DNA of 33,801 bases from a virus: the IMG/VR virus record IMGVR_UViG_3300043399_000064, positions 1 to 33,801 of that record; one strand, 5' to 3'. Shown here in pieces: positions 1 through 7,260 of the stretch. Both the position numbers and the translations under genes were made by a program. The notes beneath the pieces were generated by a model. It saw only the letters and a program-made list of their open reading frames with translations. It ran no database searches and had not been told where the DNA came from. The first letter of the stretch is position 1; the number at the start of each line of letters is the position of its first letter.

Positions 1-127
1 CATTTAATGTCCTACCGCCATTGCTGTTAAGGATTGCTTGGGCTTCATCGCTTACAAGTTGAGATGTAATAAGGCTAGAGCCAGGCAACAAGTAGTTACC
101 GCCAATAACAGCAGCAGCTTGCAATGG
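1..127. repeat. Terminal direct repeat, copy 1 (assembly overlap)
   Basis: These 127 bases are identical to 33675-33801. A 127-base overlap equals a common largest k-mer of short-read assemblers, so the simplest reading is a circular contig with its ends duplicated, not a biological terminal repeat. The gene crossing the join stays in frame when one copy is removed, which gives a unit length of 33,674 bp. Confidence 0.95.
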
Positions 128-388
128 GTCTCTAATCTCCATCCATGTATCACTGACAACATCTTCTGCGCCAGCAAGACCTTTACTTGTCTCGTCATAC
201 GCACCTTGCAAATCTCCCTGAGCCAATTGCTCGGCAGTCTTAGCTGCTGCTTGAAGTGTATTAGCTGATAAATCAACGCTTCCCTCAACAACAGAAATTG
301 TAGGTTGGACAATAATGTCATCTAGAGTTGAGCCAACATCTTCAACAACATCAACGACAGCGCCTGCCGCAGAACTTACTGCTCCCAT
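1..388 (-). CDS. Ala/Gly-rich probable virion protein, N-terminal part (cut by window start)
   Basis: This is the 5' part of a gene that starts with ATG at 388 and runs off the left edge; its remainder is at 32950-33801. Joined through the 127-bp overlap, the open frame is 1113 nt, or 370 residues. The first residues are MGAVSSAAGAVVDVVEDVG, followed by a low-complexity Ala/Val/Asp-rich stretch. The start overlaps the stop of the upstream gene (376-747) by 13 bases, so it belongs to the late operon between portal and scaffold. I do not recognise a domain. Position and composition suggest a minor head or internal virion protein; that is inference. The reading frame is certain, the function is not. 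Confidence 0.85.
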   Translation of the reverse strand, partial: MGAVSSAAGAVVDVVEDVGSTLDDIIVQPTISVVEGSVDLSANTLQAAAKTAEQLAQGDLQGAYDETSKGLAGAEDVVSDTWMEIRDPLQAAAVIGGNYLLPGSSLITSQLVSDEAQAILNSNGGRTLN

Positions 389-747
389 ACGTCTGCTCTC
401 CAGTTATAACCTTCAATATCTGATTCTTTTATCTTAACTCCAGCAGAGATTAAGATTTGAAAGATGCCTTCATTGTCTGCATTTCCATAGACAGTGCGAA
501 TACCAGACTCAGAAACTTTATTAACAAGCTCCCTGATTGATTGAATAAGTTTTCTTACTGGCTCAACTGTGAACAAATGAAGCTCTGCGGTGTACGGAGC
601 AATCATTTTCACAATCAAAACAGAGTCGTCAACTTGAATCAATGTTGATCTGCCAGCCTTTAAATCAGGCTTCATAGACGAAATCACCTTTGTTGGCGAC
701 ACGCCATTACGCGCTGCGTCTGCTTTGATAATTTCGGTTGGGGTCAT
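376..747 (-). CDS. Conserved phage protein between portal and capsid genes, possible GNAT-like fold
   Basis: A 123-residue protein whose ATG overlaps the portal stop codon (ATGA at 744-747), so it is translationally coupled to portal. It starts with a helical segment (MTPTEIIKADAARNGVSP), followed by alternating hydrophobic strands (SVLIVKMI, AELHLFT), an amphipathic helix (PVRKLIQSIRELVNKV) and a strand-turn-strand (GIRTVYGNADNEG). This beta-alpha-beta order resembles small acetyltransferase-fold proteins found next to portal genes in podoviruses. No acetyl-CoA binding motif is clear, so catalysis is doubtful and a structural role is equally possible. No signal peptide or membrane segment is visible. 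Confidence 0.8.
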   Translation of the reverse strand: MTPTEIIKADAARNGVSPTKVISSMKPDLKAGRSTLIQVDDSVLIVKMIAPYTAELHLFTVEPVRKLIQSIRELVNKVSESGIRTVYGNADNEGIFQILISAGVKIKESDIEGYNWRADVWEQ

Positions 748-2828
748 CCTGGAATCTCCACGTTAGAAGTAATGCCTGCACCAACCTTCATGGCCTTCAA
801 TCGAGCTTCAGCCATAAATTCTTCTTCTTTCAGTTGAAGATTTGCCAATGCTTTCTCACGTTCCAACTGAATCTGTGCTGCGTTCTTTTCGCGCATCAAC
901 TGCAATTCAGCAATGGCTTTTTGTTGTGCCAATTCAATGTCAGCCTGAGCCTTCATCTGTTGCGCTTGAATGTCAGCCTGAGTTTTAGCCATGTACGCTT
1001 GAACTTCAGGCGGGATTGGTGGCTGTTGAGGCTGTTGAGGCTGGCTCATCATCTGATCTTCTTCAGGTGTGATGGCCTTGTAGAACTCAGCAGAATCTTT
1101 GAAACCAGCGGCTTCAACCATACGGCCCAAGGTGTTACGGTACTGGCCCATTGAAACCAGCGGGTTAGCTGGCCCCATTTGCTGAAGAACTTGCTCTTGT
1201 TTAGCAAGAACCATGTTCAACATAGCCATTTGCTCTTGACGGTTGCCAGCGCCAAGGCCCACGTTAATGTCCACATCATACTGATTTGACCATTCGCGGG
1301 GGTCAAAGGAAACGTAGTTACCACGCATCCGAACGATACGAGGCTTATCTTGGTACTTACAGAGAAGGTGCAAGATGCCCTTGAACAGCTCTTTAACGCC
1401 TGTCTCAGCAAAGATGCGAGCCATCATCTCAATCTTGCCAGCAGCACTTTGTTGCATAGAAGCAACGGCGGCGGCAGTGACGTTTTGCAGGATAGATGGG
1501 TCAAGACCTTGGCTTGCTTCAGTTACACCAGTGCGCTTTTGTTGGATTGAATCCAAGTATTGCAGCATTGGGAAAGCCTGTGCAGCCACGTTTTGCACTG
1601 CCAACTGAGTAACAGCACCAGCAGATTTGACGCGAATCACACCGCCAGCGGTAGATGTAAGCAGGTCATCCATGTTTACTTGACCGTCAACAGCCGTAAC
1701 ACGGGCGTTGTTTGTCAGGTAAAGGTTATCAAGAATCTGGCGTGTAATGGTCGTTTTAATCAACTGAATGTCAGTTGTACGGTCTGCCAGAGATTGACCA
1801 AAGAACTTGTGAGGAACTGGAATAGGGCAGATTGAGTAGAACGGCACATAGTCACATTCTTCATCGCTCAAAATGTCGTTGCCAGCAAAGAACACTTGGC
1901 GCAACTCAGCAATGCCGTCATCATCCATGTCGCACTTAACGTAGCACTCAAAGACCTCTACGGTTGTCATTGCCTCATCGCCACCAGCCAAGTCTTCAGC
2001 CAATTCACCATTGGAGAAACGAGCCAAATGCTCTGGTGTGTACGTTAGCGCACTAGATGAAGGTAATTTTGCTACTACGTCTTCATCAAAGCCCATAGCA
2101 ACCAAGTCGCTTCGGGTCATCAATCTGCGGTGAGCAACAAAAGGCGAATCTTCAATTGTCTTGGCACGTTTGGAAATCAGGAATTCTTCAGGCGGCACGT
2201 TCTCAACGACAACGCGACCAGACTTAGACTTCTTGCCGACTGTGACGCTGAAAGACTTGTAAGTAACTGGCTGGCCCATCTGGTCAAGCACTTCATTACC
2301 TTGTGGGTCAAGCAAAGGATTCTCGACTTCATCCTTTTCAAGCACTTCCATTGTCTTGTCAGACAACAACATTGCAAGCTCATCTTCAGAAAGATCGCGA
2401 TACTTTTCTTTGCGCACATCTTCTTTGTCTTCCCAATAGGCTTTAACCACGCCAACCTTTTGCAGTAGCGCGTCTTTGAACCAGTTGTGAAGAATGATCG
2501 TGCCTGAGTTGTCGCGGTTAAACACCCAATTGACGTATTCAGTCGCTTGTTTAGCGCCAGCTTCATCATTAGGGCCACGCGGGTCAAAGCGCACAACCTC
2601 ATCAGAAGCTGTGAAGATTCGAACCAAAGGCGGCAAAGCGCCATCAATGGCCTCTGCTACTTCGCCAGTTACGATGCTTGACTTGCCTTCAATCTCGTTA
2701 CCGTAAGGATTACGAAGGTATGCCTGCAACGCCTCTTGGCGCTGTTGGGTTGTTTCTGTTTCTAAGAATCCGAGGCTACCGTCAATCTCGGCTTGGATTA
2801 TCGACTTTAGTTTGTCTTGGCTCATCAT
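744..2828 (-). CDS. Portal (head-tail connector) protein
   Basis: A 694-residue protein directly downstream of TerL, with the size and position of a podovirus portal of the P22 class. Portals form the dodecameric ring at the capsid vertex through which DNA is packaged and ejected. The N-terminal part carries features usual in this group (SIVTGEVAEAIDGALPPLVR near residue 55, then FKDALLQKVGVVKAYWED near 120). A mixed core follows, then a long Gln/Ala-rich heptad region at about 600-685 (repeats such as AQQMKAQADIELAQQKAIAE) that probably forms the coiled-coil barrel. The start has two consecutive ATGs (2828 and 2825) behind an AAAGGT ribosome binding site. It overlaps the preceding small gene by 47 bases and the next gene by ATGA. 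Confidence 0.9.
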   Translation of the reverse strand: MMSQDKLKSIIQAEIDGSLGFLETETTQQRQEALQAYLRNPYGNEIEGKSSIVTGEVAEAIDGALPPLVRIFTASDEVVRFDPRGPNDEAGAKQATEYVNWVFNRDNSGTIILHNWFKDALLQKVGVVKAYWEDKEDVRKEKYRDLSEDELAMLLSDKTMEVLEKDEVENPLLDPQGNEVLDQMGQPVTYKSFSVTVGKKSKSGRVVVENVPPEEFLISKRAKTIEDSPFVAHRRLMTRSDLVAMGFDEDVVAKLPSSSALTYTPEHLARFSNGELAEDLAGGDEAMTTVEVFECYVKCDMDDDGIAELRQVFFAGNDILSDEECDYVPFYSICPIPVPHKFFGQSLADRTTDIQLIKTTITRQILDNLYLTNNARVTAVDGQVNMDDLLTSTAGGVIRVKSAGAVTQLAVQNVAAQAFPMLQYLDSIQQKRTGVTEASQGLDPSILQNVTAAAVASMQQSAAGKIEMMARIFAETGVKELFKGILHLLCKYQDKPRIVRMRGNYVSFDPREWSNQYDVDINVGLGAGNRQEQMAMLNMVLAKQEQVLQQMGPANPLVSMGQYRNTLGRMVEAAGFKDSAEFYKAITPEEDQMMSQPQQPQQPPIPPEVQAYMAKTQADIQAQQMKAQADIELAQQKAIAELQLMREKNAAQIQLEREKALANLQLKEEEFMAEARLKAMKVGAGITSNVEIPG

Positions 2829-2982
2829 TTACCTTTGCTGGCCTGCCCAACTTCGGGCGTTGCTCCGATTGTAACGACTTTACGAGATTTTCAAGCTCTG
2901 TAACACGGTTTTGTAAAAGTGCAAAAGCACGAGCATCAATCAGGTTTCCCTGTTTCATCATTAGTTGCATCAGACTACCCAT
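2782..2982 (-). CDS. Small coiled-coil protein between TerL and portal
   Basis: A 66-residue ORF overlapping the end of TerL by 13 bases and the start of portal by 47 bases. Residues about 18-42 form a clear heptad pattern (ARAFALLQNRVTELENLVKS), followed by a basic, Pro-rich tail (RPKLGRPAKVN). Several ATGs at the N-terminus (residues 1, 5, 8, 9) leave the start uncertain, and the ribosome binding site is weak. It fills an otherwise empty gap of about 140 bases, which supports it being real. The function is unknown; small coiled-coil proteins in this slot may assist packaging or portal assembly, but nothing here proves it. Confidence 0.65.
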   Translation of the reverse strand: MGSLMQLMMKQGNLIDARAFALLQNRVTELENLVKSLQSEQRPKLGRPAKVNDEPRQTKVDNPSRD

Positions 2983-4229
2983 TTCGCAGGTTGGTTAATA
3001 GATTTGCCCCAAGTAGACGTAGATTCGTCTAACCCGATGGCAAGGTAACGGAAAGCGTCACTTGCGTGTGACGACCAATCGTGTAGTGGGCGCTCAAAGT
3101 AGATTTTGCGCTTTTCATCATAGGCTCGGCGGTAATTCTTTAGCGCGTTCAAGCCAATCTTGACGTTTGGCACGTTAAACCAGCATCTTGGCAGAATCCT
3201 GCGAACAGCCTGAATACCGTCATCAACACCCATTCTTGGGGCGATCTTGATGTTTAATCCTGCGTCTGTCAGCATTTCCATGCGGCTTTTACCTGTCCCA
3301 AGCTCTCGAACTTGTACGTCATGCGGCAAGATATGCTCGGCTTTGTCGTAATTGTTGTTACGCAGCCACGAGACATAATTATCAAGACCAACGCCATTGT
3401 TCTCGTAATAGTCAATCAAGCGAATCTCTGAGCCTGCAATCTGAGCCACCCAAATAGCCGTACTGTCGCCCATGCCTAAGTCCCAAGCAGTAACCATCTT
3501 GCACAGGTCATCCCTTGGAATCTCTTGGATATGCTTCTTTTCCTCTAGGTCGTTAATCAACGAACCATAGTAAGAACCCTCAACAGCGGCATCAAACGAA
3601 CACTCAAACTCTTGCAGGTACTTGTCGTCACCCATCTCTGACCTAGCGGCTCTTAGCTCGGACTCAGCAATTACCTTGGTTTCTGAGGCTTTGAACTCAA
3701 GCAAACCCCAATCGTCTTCTTTTTCTGCTCTGTCTCGCAGTTCTTTGAAGTGATTGTGGCCTTTAGGCGTTCCGATAAATAAGCACCAACCGAGTCGGTC
3801 TGCAAGTGCAGGTCGAACAATGTCAGTCCAGATTTTTGGGTTTTGGTCGCCAATTTCATCAAGAATCACCCCGTCAAAGTATTGACCGCGAAGGCTCTCA
3901 GGGTTGTCTGAGCCGTACAACTGGATGCGTCTACCCCAGAAGTCAACTCGTAGCTCTGAGATGTTTTCAGTCCCGCCCATTGGCATTGCGTACTTCACAA
4001 GGTAATCCCACGCTACCCGCTTGGCTTGCCCGTAAGTTGGAGCAATGTAGGCGTAGCGAGGCGCTTCTTTGCCATTCAGGATTGCAGCTTTAATTAAGTG
4101 ATTGATAGCCGAAACGGTCTTACCCATCCTTCGATGAGCCACCACAACCGAGAAACGCTTTTCGTCAATCAGGTCGTGAATTTCAGATTGTTGCTCCCTT
4201 GGCGAGTAAGGAATTACTATTTCGCCCAT
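2970..4229 (-). CDS. terL: Terminase large subunit (packaging ATPase/nuclease)
   Basis: A 419-residue two-domain terminase that drives DNA into the procapsid and cuts the concatemer. The ATPase domain has Walker A AHRRMGKT at 31-38, Walker B VILDE at 121-125 with D124 and E125, and the coupling motif GTPKG at 153-157. The RNase H-like nuclease domain begins around AWDLGMGD, with acidic residues D250 and D255; the late acidic cluster is SSHASDAFRY near residue 395. All core motifs are present and the length is typical. The ATG at 4229 follows GAAGGT and overlaps the small-subunit stop by 13 bases. Confidence 0.97.
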   Translation of the reverse strand: MGEIVIPYSPREQQSEIHDLIDEKRFSVVVAHRRMGKTVSAINHLIKAAILNGKEAPRYAYIAPTYGQAKRVAWDYLVKYAMPMGGTENISELRVDFWGRRIQLYGSDNPESLRGQYFDGVILDEIGDQNPKIWTDIVRPALADRLGWCLFIGTPKGHNHFKELRDRAEKEDDWGLLEFKASETKVIAESELRAARSEMGDDKYLQEFECSFDAAVEGSYYGSLINDLEEKKHIQEIPRDDLCKMVTAWDLGMGDSTAIWVAQIAGSEIRLIDYYENNGVGLDNYVSWLRNNNYDKAEHILPHDVQVRELGTGKSRMEMLTDAGLNIKIAPRMGVDDGIQAVRRILPRCWFNVPNVKIGLNALKNYRRAYDEKRKIYFERPLHDWSSHASDAFRYLAIGLDESTSTWGKSINQPAKWVV

Positions 4230-4507
4230 GTGACCTTCATCTCAATTGGGCCATCGTTATCACCAACGTGTTCAGTACGCGCCAACTTGGGAATGTGATA
4301 CTCAATCGCTCTGAGATATAAGTCAGCAGCTTTTGCGGGGTCTGGTCGGTTTCCACCTACACCCATAGCAACGTCATCAAGCCACTCTTGCAGTTTATGG
4401 GCATTACCCTCTGCGAAGACTGAGATCGCCTCTCTAACGGCTGCTGTGGCCTTATTAGGGCTACCTTTTGGGCGACCCATTCCACTATTTTCAATTTGTT
4501 TAGTCAT
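4217..4507 (-). CDS. terS: Terminase small subunit (probable)
   Basis: A 96-residue protein immediately before TerL and overlapping it by 13 bases. The N-terminus MGRPKGSPNKATAAVREAI and the later AADLYLRAIEYHIPKLART are features of a small DNA-binding terminase subunit common beside this TerL type. It is expected to recognise the packaging site and regulate the TerL nuclease. The basic Gly/Pro/Lys N-terminus suits DNA contact. A GTAAGGAATT stretch lies about 10 bases before the ATG. The assignment rests on position plus the family-like sequence. Confidence 0.85.
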   Translation of the reverse strand: MTKQIENSGMGRPKGSPNKATAAVREAISVFAEGNAHKLQEWLDDVAMGVGGNRPDPAKAADLYLRAIEYHIPKLARTEHVGDNDGPIEMKVTWAK

Positions 4508-4552
4508 TTGTTTACCAATTCCTTACGGCTCGTTGGTTTAGTTGATATAACT

Positions 4553-4963
4553 TTAGTCTAACAGACCTACTGGAACTTTTATGTCATTTTGTGAAGCGAA
4601 TGGGCTTAACCCTTGTTTCCTTCTACTGTTTGCCCAAGAAATTGCTTTTCCATAAATTGAATCTGTTGGCTCTGCACCTGATAAAAGATGATTTATTTCA
4701 TCTTTAGACAATGTTGGAACCATCAAAGGAAATTCACCTAAATCATCTTCAGACGATATTTCGGTTGAAACTCCACCGCCATCTAATGTTGGTAAAGGCC
4801 CAAAATACCCTTTTCCTTTGGCAGATTCTCCACTATGCCTAAGACCATATGGGGCTATGCCGCCTTCGGATTGACTTAAAAGACCTGCCATAAGTATTTT
4901 TTTACGATACTCATCCATCAATGACAAATCATCTGATTGCAACAGGCCTTTTGAATTTGCCAT
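4553..4963 (-). CDS. Conserved phage protein of unknown function in the packaging cluster
   Basis: A 136-residue protein whose start overlaps the previous stop (TAATG at 4961-4965). The C-terminal two thirds has a pattern I associate with a conserved podovirus domain: GKGYFGPLPTLDGG, then EFPLMVPTLSKDEINHLLSG, then SIYGKAISWANSRRKQG. In some phages this segment is attached to larger virion proteins; here it stands alone behind a short N-terminal extension. No catalytic motif or membrane segment is visible. It is followed by a 45-base gap before TerS. Its role is not known to me. Confidence 0.8.
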   Translation of the reverse strand: MANSKGLLQSDDLSLMDEYRKKILMAGLLSQSEGGIAPYGLRHSGESAKGKGYFGPLPTLDGGGVSTEISSEDDLGEFPLMVPTLSKDEINHLLSGAEPTDSIYGKAISWANSRRKQGLSPFASQNDIKVPVGLLD

Positions 4964-5136
4964 TACTTCATCCGTTTTTTCATCATCTTGGCAGCTTCAG
5001 AGATGGAGATTGCCACTGCCTGCTTTGGGTTTGTGACGACTTTGCCACCTTTGCCTGAATGAAGCTCGCCTTTTTTGTACTCACCCATCACTTTTGCAAG
5101 TTTGTCGTGAGCCGCTTTATTGAGCTTAGTTCCCAT
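4963..5136 (-). CDS. Small basic DUF6496-like protein
   Basis: A 57-residue Lys-rich protein. The start at 5136 is chosen because its ATG overlaps the previous TGA (TGATG), and the longer open frame upstream lies inside that gene. The core VMGEYKKGELHSGKGGKVV followed by NPKQAVAISISEA matches the pattern I know from DUF6496-like small phage and bacterial proteins. No function is established. The high positive charge suggests nucleic-acid contact, as an inference. It is the second gene of the late operon and is tightly coupled on both sides. Confidence 0.8.
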   Translation of the reverse strand: MGTKLNKAAHDKLAKVMGEYKKGELHSGKGGKVVTNPKQAVAISISEAAKMMKKRMK

Positions 5137-5552
5137 CAGTCTTCTTCCTTCATTGGCGCGGCTTTTTCCCAAGCCTTGCAAACACGAAGGTTGTGACAAA
5201 TGAACTCAAACTTGTGGCAATAACCGCGACCACCACCGTCTTTGTCAAATTCGTCTTGTGGCACGACTTCCATAGCCTCTAGGGTTTCTGGTTGGTCATC
5301 AAAGTATTCGCAATTAGCGCACAGCTTGCGTTTTGCTTGATCTGGAGAGATGCGCCAGACGTTAGCTAGACCACGCCAGAATTCGCCATTTGCTTCAGCC
5401 GTTTTGATTGGGCCAAGCATTTGCGTTTCCACCAAGGTGTCGCGTGTTTTTTTGTTTGATTCTGCTGTCAAGCCTTCGATAACGGGCTTTTCTGCCTCGA
5501 TTTCCTCGATTTCAATCTTGATTTCAGCAGCAGGGGCGAGTAAGCCAGCCAT
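5136..5552 (-). CDS. Cysteine-rich conserved phage protein, first gene of the late operon
   Basis: A 138-residue protein with an acidic N-terminal third (IKIEIEEIEAEKP) and a cysteine-rich C-terminal half: C78 and C81 as CANC, then C112, C119 and C125 (GYCHKF, FICHNLRVC). Five cysteines with His113 and His120 could bind zinc or an Fe-S cluster. Small proteins of this type recur near podovirus packaging genes, but I know of no function. It is the first coding gene after the roughly 250-nt structured leader. The downstream small gene starts on its stop codon. Confidence 0.82.
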   Translation of the reverse strand: MAGLLAPAAEIKIEIEEIEAEKPVIEGLTAESNKKTRDTLVETQMLGPIKTAEANGEFWRGLANVWRISPDQAKRKLCANCEYFDDQPETLEAMEVVPQDEFDKDGGGRGYCHKFEFICHNLRVCKAWEKAAPMKEED

Positions 5553-5573
5553 ATAGAGCCTTTCAGTTAAAGT

Positions 5574-5662
5574 TGTTGGTTGCCTAGGAGCGACCTAAGA
5601 CCTCTTGGGATGCGCTTACACCCCCTCATTCTTTGCCTAACAAAGAACCATCTCAACCAACA
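5574..5662 (-). ncRNA. Cloverleaf-like structured leader RNA candidate (89 nt)
   Basis: Read on the minus strand, a perfect 9-bp closing helix (TGTTGGTTG at 5662-5654 with CAACCAACA at 5582-5574) encloses three hairpins. These are a 7-bp stem (5629-5635 with 5641-5647), a 6-bp stem with one wobble pair (5607-5612 with 5619-5624) and a 6-bp stem (5583-5588 with 5594-5599). The loops of the last two contain AGCG and CGCT, which could pair. It lacks tRNA landmarks (no T-loop TTCRA, no anticodon-arm geometry). It sits 21 bases before the first late gene, so a role in late gene control is the natural guess. Confidence 0.5.
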
Positions 5663-5805
5663 CGGCTGAGGACTGTTTAGGGTAGCAACTCCCATGATCT
5701 CATCGGGTTTAAGAACTTGTAGTCTGCTGGCTTGCAAGACACAGAACTATCAGAGGCTCAGTGACCGATTCTATAACCCAATCCTCATGCGTCTTGGTTT
5801 TCTAT

Positions 5806-5833
5806 ATTTTACCAAAAAAGTGGGCAGAATCAA
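5806..5833 (-). promoter_or_regulatory. Candidate late promoter
   Basis: On the minus strand, TTGATT (5833-5828) and TAAAAT (5811-5806) are separated by 16 bases, close to the sigma70 pattern. The -35 box lies in the loop of the early terminator, so termination of the early operon and initiation of the late operon are packed into the same 35 bases. It would drive the leader and the packaging genes. Assigned by eye. Confidence 0.45.
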
Positions 5834-5840
5834 CTACCCA
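5814..5840 (-). terminator. Rho-independent terminator of the early leftward operon
   Basis: On the minus strand, TGGGTAG and CTGCCCA form a 7-bp stem with one G-T pair and the loop TTGATT, followed by CTTTTTT. It lies 24 bases after the stop of the last early gene (YbcO-like). Confidence 0.85.
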
Positions 5841-5843
5841 TAA

Positions 5844-5862
5844 GTGCAACTGCAAATTGCAC
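5844..5862. promoter_or_regulatory. Short perfect palindrome after the early operon
   Basis: GTGCAA (5844-5849) and TTGCAC (5857-5862) form a perfect 6-bp inverted repeat with a 7-base spacer, directly after the stop of the YbcO-like gene and just before the terminator hairpin. It may extend the terminator or be a protein-binding site for late control. Confidence 0.4.
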
Positions 5863-5863
5863 C

Positions 5864-6205
5864 TTATTCTAGTTCGTAATATCGTCTTAGGTCAGGCACT
5901 GGTACGTCTTGAGGCCAGAGTTTTGCAGACACCAAGCGTTGCACCGTCTTTCTATGCGCCATCTGCCATAAGTCCTGTCTTTGCTCTTTTGTTAGGGTAG
6001 ACCCTTGGTCAATAGATGCGTGACAGGTAAAACATAGGCTTGCAATCAGGTTGTCGTCTGCCTTTCGCCCCATTCCTTTGCCACCGCCCCAATTTGTGTG
6101 GGCAGCTACAACAGTGCCATCTTCAGCGTAGCAATGTTGGCAAGGAATGTCTCTTGCGGCTTCCAAGAGCTTCTTGCTTCGGATATAAGTGTGTTTCTGA
6201 ATCAT
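5864..6205 (-). CDS. YbcO/DUF1364-type HNH-like nuclease
   Basis: A 113-residue protein with the layout of YbcO-family nucleases: CQHC at 22-25, AAHTNWGGGKGMGRKADD at about 34-51 with H36, then CFTCHASID at 58-66 (C58, C61, H62). The four cysteines probably hold zinc and the histidines serve the HNH-like site. In lambdoid phages such genes lie in the nin region with ninB, as here, and act on branched or single-stranded DNA during recombination. Its ATG overlaps the upstream stop (ATGA, 6202-6205). It is the last gene of the early operon, followed by a terminator. Confidence 0.88.
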   Translation of the reverse strand: MIQKHTYIRSKKLLEAARDIPCQHCYAEDGTVVAAHTNWGGGKGMGRKADDNLIASLCFTCHASIDQGSTLTKEQRQDLWQMAHRKTVQRLVSAKLWPQDVPVPDLRRYYELE

Positions 6206-6675
6206 GCAATCGCTTCAATTTTCCGCATTTTGTTGGCCTTGAACTCTTTGGCAATGTCATCCAATGCTAACTCTAAAGTGCGAACAGAGCAGTTTTTTAG
6301 CTGTTCATCATGCAATTCAAGGATAGTTTGCACTGCTTGAAGCTCTTGACCAGTGAAAGTAAACGACTTTCCGCTTACTCCGCGCTGTGCCATGTGATAA
6401 ATAGCGTCTTGCGCTTCCTTTATTTCATCGAGCCAATCACGACCTAGCTGGCGTTTTGCCAAGGCTTCGGCACAGTTGACCATTGAAATCAAGTTATCAA
6501 CATGGTCTGTGTCTCCACGACCTTCACGGATTTCGTCAAAGGAAACGTGGTTCTTCAGCATTAGCTTAGTTCCTGCATCTGGAACGTCTGCGACTTTTTT
6601 AAATCCAGAGATAACCCAAGATAAGGCATCCATGCGAACGCCTTTTGGTTTGTACTTTTTGCGAGTTTTACTCAT
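6202..6675 (-). CDS. Conserved phage protein of the nin-like cluster, function unknown
   Basis: A 157-residue, mostly helical protein beginning with a basic RKKYKPKGVRMDALSWVISGF segment that I have seen in small phage proteins annotated only as hypothetical. It continues with LISMVNCAEALAKRQLG and a C-terminal helical half. No catalytic motif stands out. It overlaps the NinB-like gene by 8 bases upstream and the nuclease gene by ATGA downstream, so it is expressed with recombination nucleases. A DNA-metabolism accessory role is inference from neighbours only. Confidence 0.8.
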   Translation of the reverse strand: MSKTRKKYKPKGVRMDALSWVISGFKKVADVPDAGTKLMLKNHVSFDEIREGRGDTDHVDNLISMVNCAEALAKRQLGRDWLDEIKEAQDAIYHMAQRGVSGKSFTFTGQELQAVQTILELHDEQLKNCSVRTLELALDDIAKEFKANKMRKIEAIA

Positions 6676-7075
6676 TTACTGTAATTCCATTGTGAGCGCA
6701 CCAGGCAAGCAAGAACTCCACAAACTCGCTTGCCTGTTCTTTAGTGAACTTGCGGGTTTGTTGCCCAAGTTGCACCACGCCTGTCATATCTAGGCTTGGG
6801 ACAATCTTTCCAGCGTCAATTTGCTTTTCTTTGCAAAACTGCCATACAAGCAAGCGTTTCCAGCTTTCAGCATCCCATTTAGAACCCAAGTGGCTTGATT
6901 GCTTGGCAATGTCACCAATGATGGCGTGATACTTTTCCTCTTGCTCACGGCTTTTGCTTGCGGCTTTGATTTCTAGCGTTAGCTTTTTGCCATAAACCAA
7001 AGCCTCACGAACTTTAGGCCAAAGATTTTTCATCAAGGCTTGCGCCTGTTCGTAGCTGTCAAGGTCGTATTTCAT
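6668..7075 (-). CDS. ninB: NinB-like recombination protein
   Basis: A 135-residue protein with the NinB (lambda Orf) signature: EEKYHAIIGDIAKQ at about 46-59, then WDAESWKRLLVWQFCKEK at about 68-85, and a C-terminal helix FTKEQASEFVEFLLAWCA. NinB proteins bind single-stranded DNA and help load recombinases in RecF-pathway-like exchange, working with the phage annealing protein; here that partner would be the ERF protein of the rightward operon. The length is close to the family norm. The ATG at 7075 overlaps the previous stop (ATGA). Confidence 0.88.
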   Translation of the reverse strand: MKYDLDSYEQAQALMKNLWPKVREALVYGKKLTLEIKAASKSREQEEKYHAIIGDIAKQSSHLGSKWDAESWKRLLVWQFCKEKQIDAGKIVPSLDMTGVVQLGQQTRKFTKEQASEFVEFLLAWCAHNGITVNE

Positions 7076-7260
7076 TTATCCAACTCCTGCATTGCTCGGC
7101 GTAAATAAATAGCTTGGTCTAAACACTCTTGGTAAGCGTGTTCAAGCCATTCACGCAAAGACAAAGGATTGTCTTGAACGCTAATTCCGTATTTGTTCAT
7201 GCCAAGCTGTTGACGCGCTTCAATGTCAGCACATACCTTTTTTTCAATTCCGTGTGTCAT
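7072..7260 (-). CDS. Small conserved phage protein (MNKYGISVQDNPLSLREWL motif)
   Basis: A 62-residue protein with the recognisable stretch QLGMNKYGISVQDNPLSLRE followed by AYQECLDQAIYLRRAM. Similar short proteins are common in phages of Proteobacteria; the helix with Glu/Asp spacing resembles a minimal MazG-like or ribonucleotide-handling fold, but no function is established. It is ATGA-coupled to the VRR-NUC-like gene before it and to the NinB-like gene after it. There are no cysteines forming a metal site and no membrane segment. Confidence 0.8.
   Translation of the reverse strand: MTHGIEKKVCADIEARQQLGMNKYGISVQDNPLSLREWLEHAYQECLDQAIYLRRAMQELDK

Larger units (their letters stand above)
5553..5863 (-). 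other. Non-coding late-operon leader and early-operon end
   Basis: These 311 bases have no convincing protein gene. From right to left they hold a 6-bp palindrome (5844-5862), the early-operon terminator (5814-5840), a candidate sigma70-type promoter (5806-5833), about 140 bases with no clear feature, and a four-helix RNA candidate (5574-5662) just before the first late gene. A 42-codon open frame at 5567-5695 overlaps the RNA candidate, but it has no good ribosome binding site and no domain. Confidence 0.7.

Noticed and set aside
1-127. A biological direct terminal repeat as in T7
   Set aside because: 127 bases is a standard assembler k-mer length, and the repeat lies inside a coding gene that stays in frame when one copy is removed.
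5574-5662. A tRNA gene
   Set aside because: The fold looks like a cloverleaf, but the T-loop consensus, D-loop GG, anticodon-arm spacing and a CCA-type end are absent.
5567-5695. A 42-residue basic leader protein on the minus strand
   Set aside because: The frame overlaps the RNA candidate, has no good ribosome binding site, and its composition looks random.
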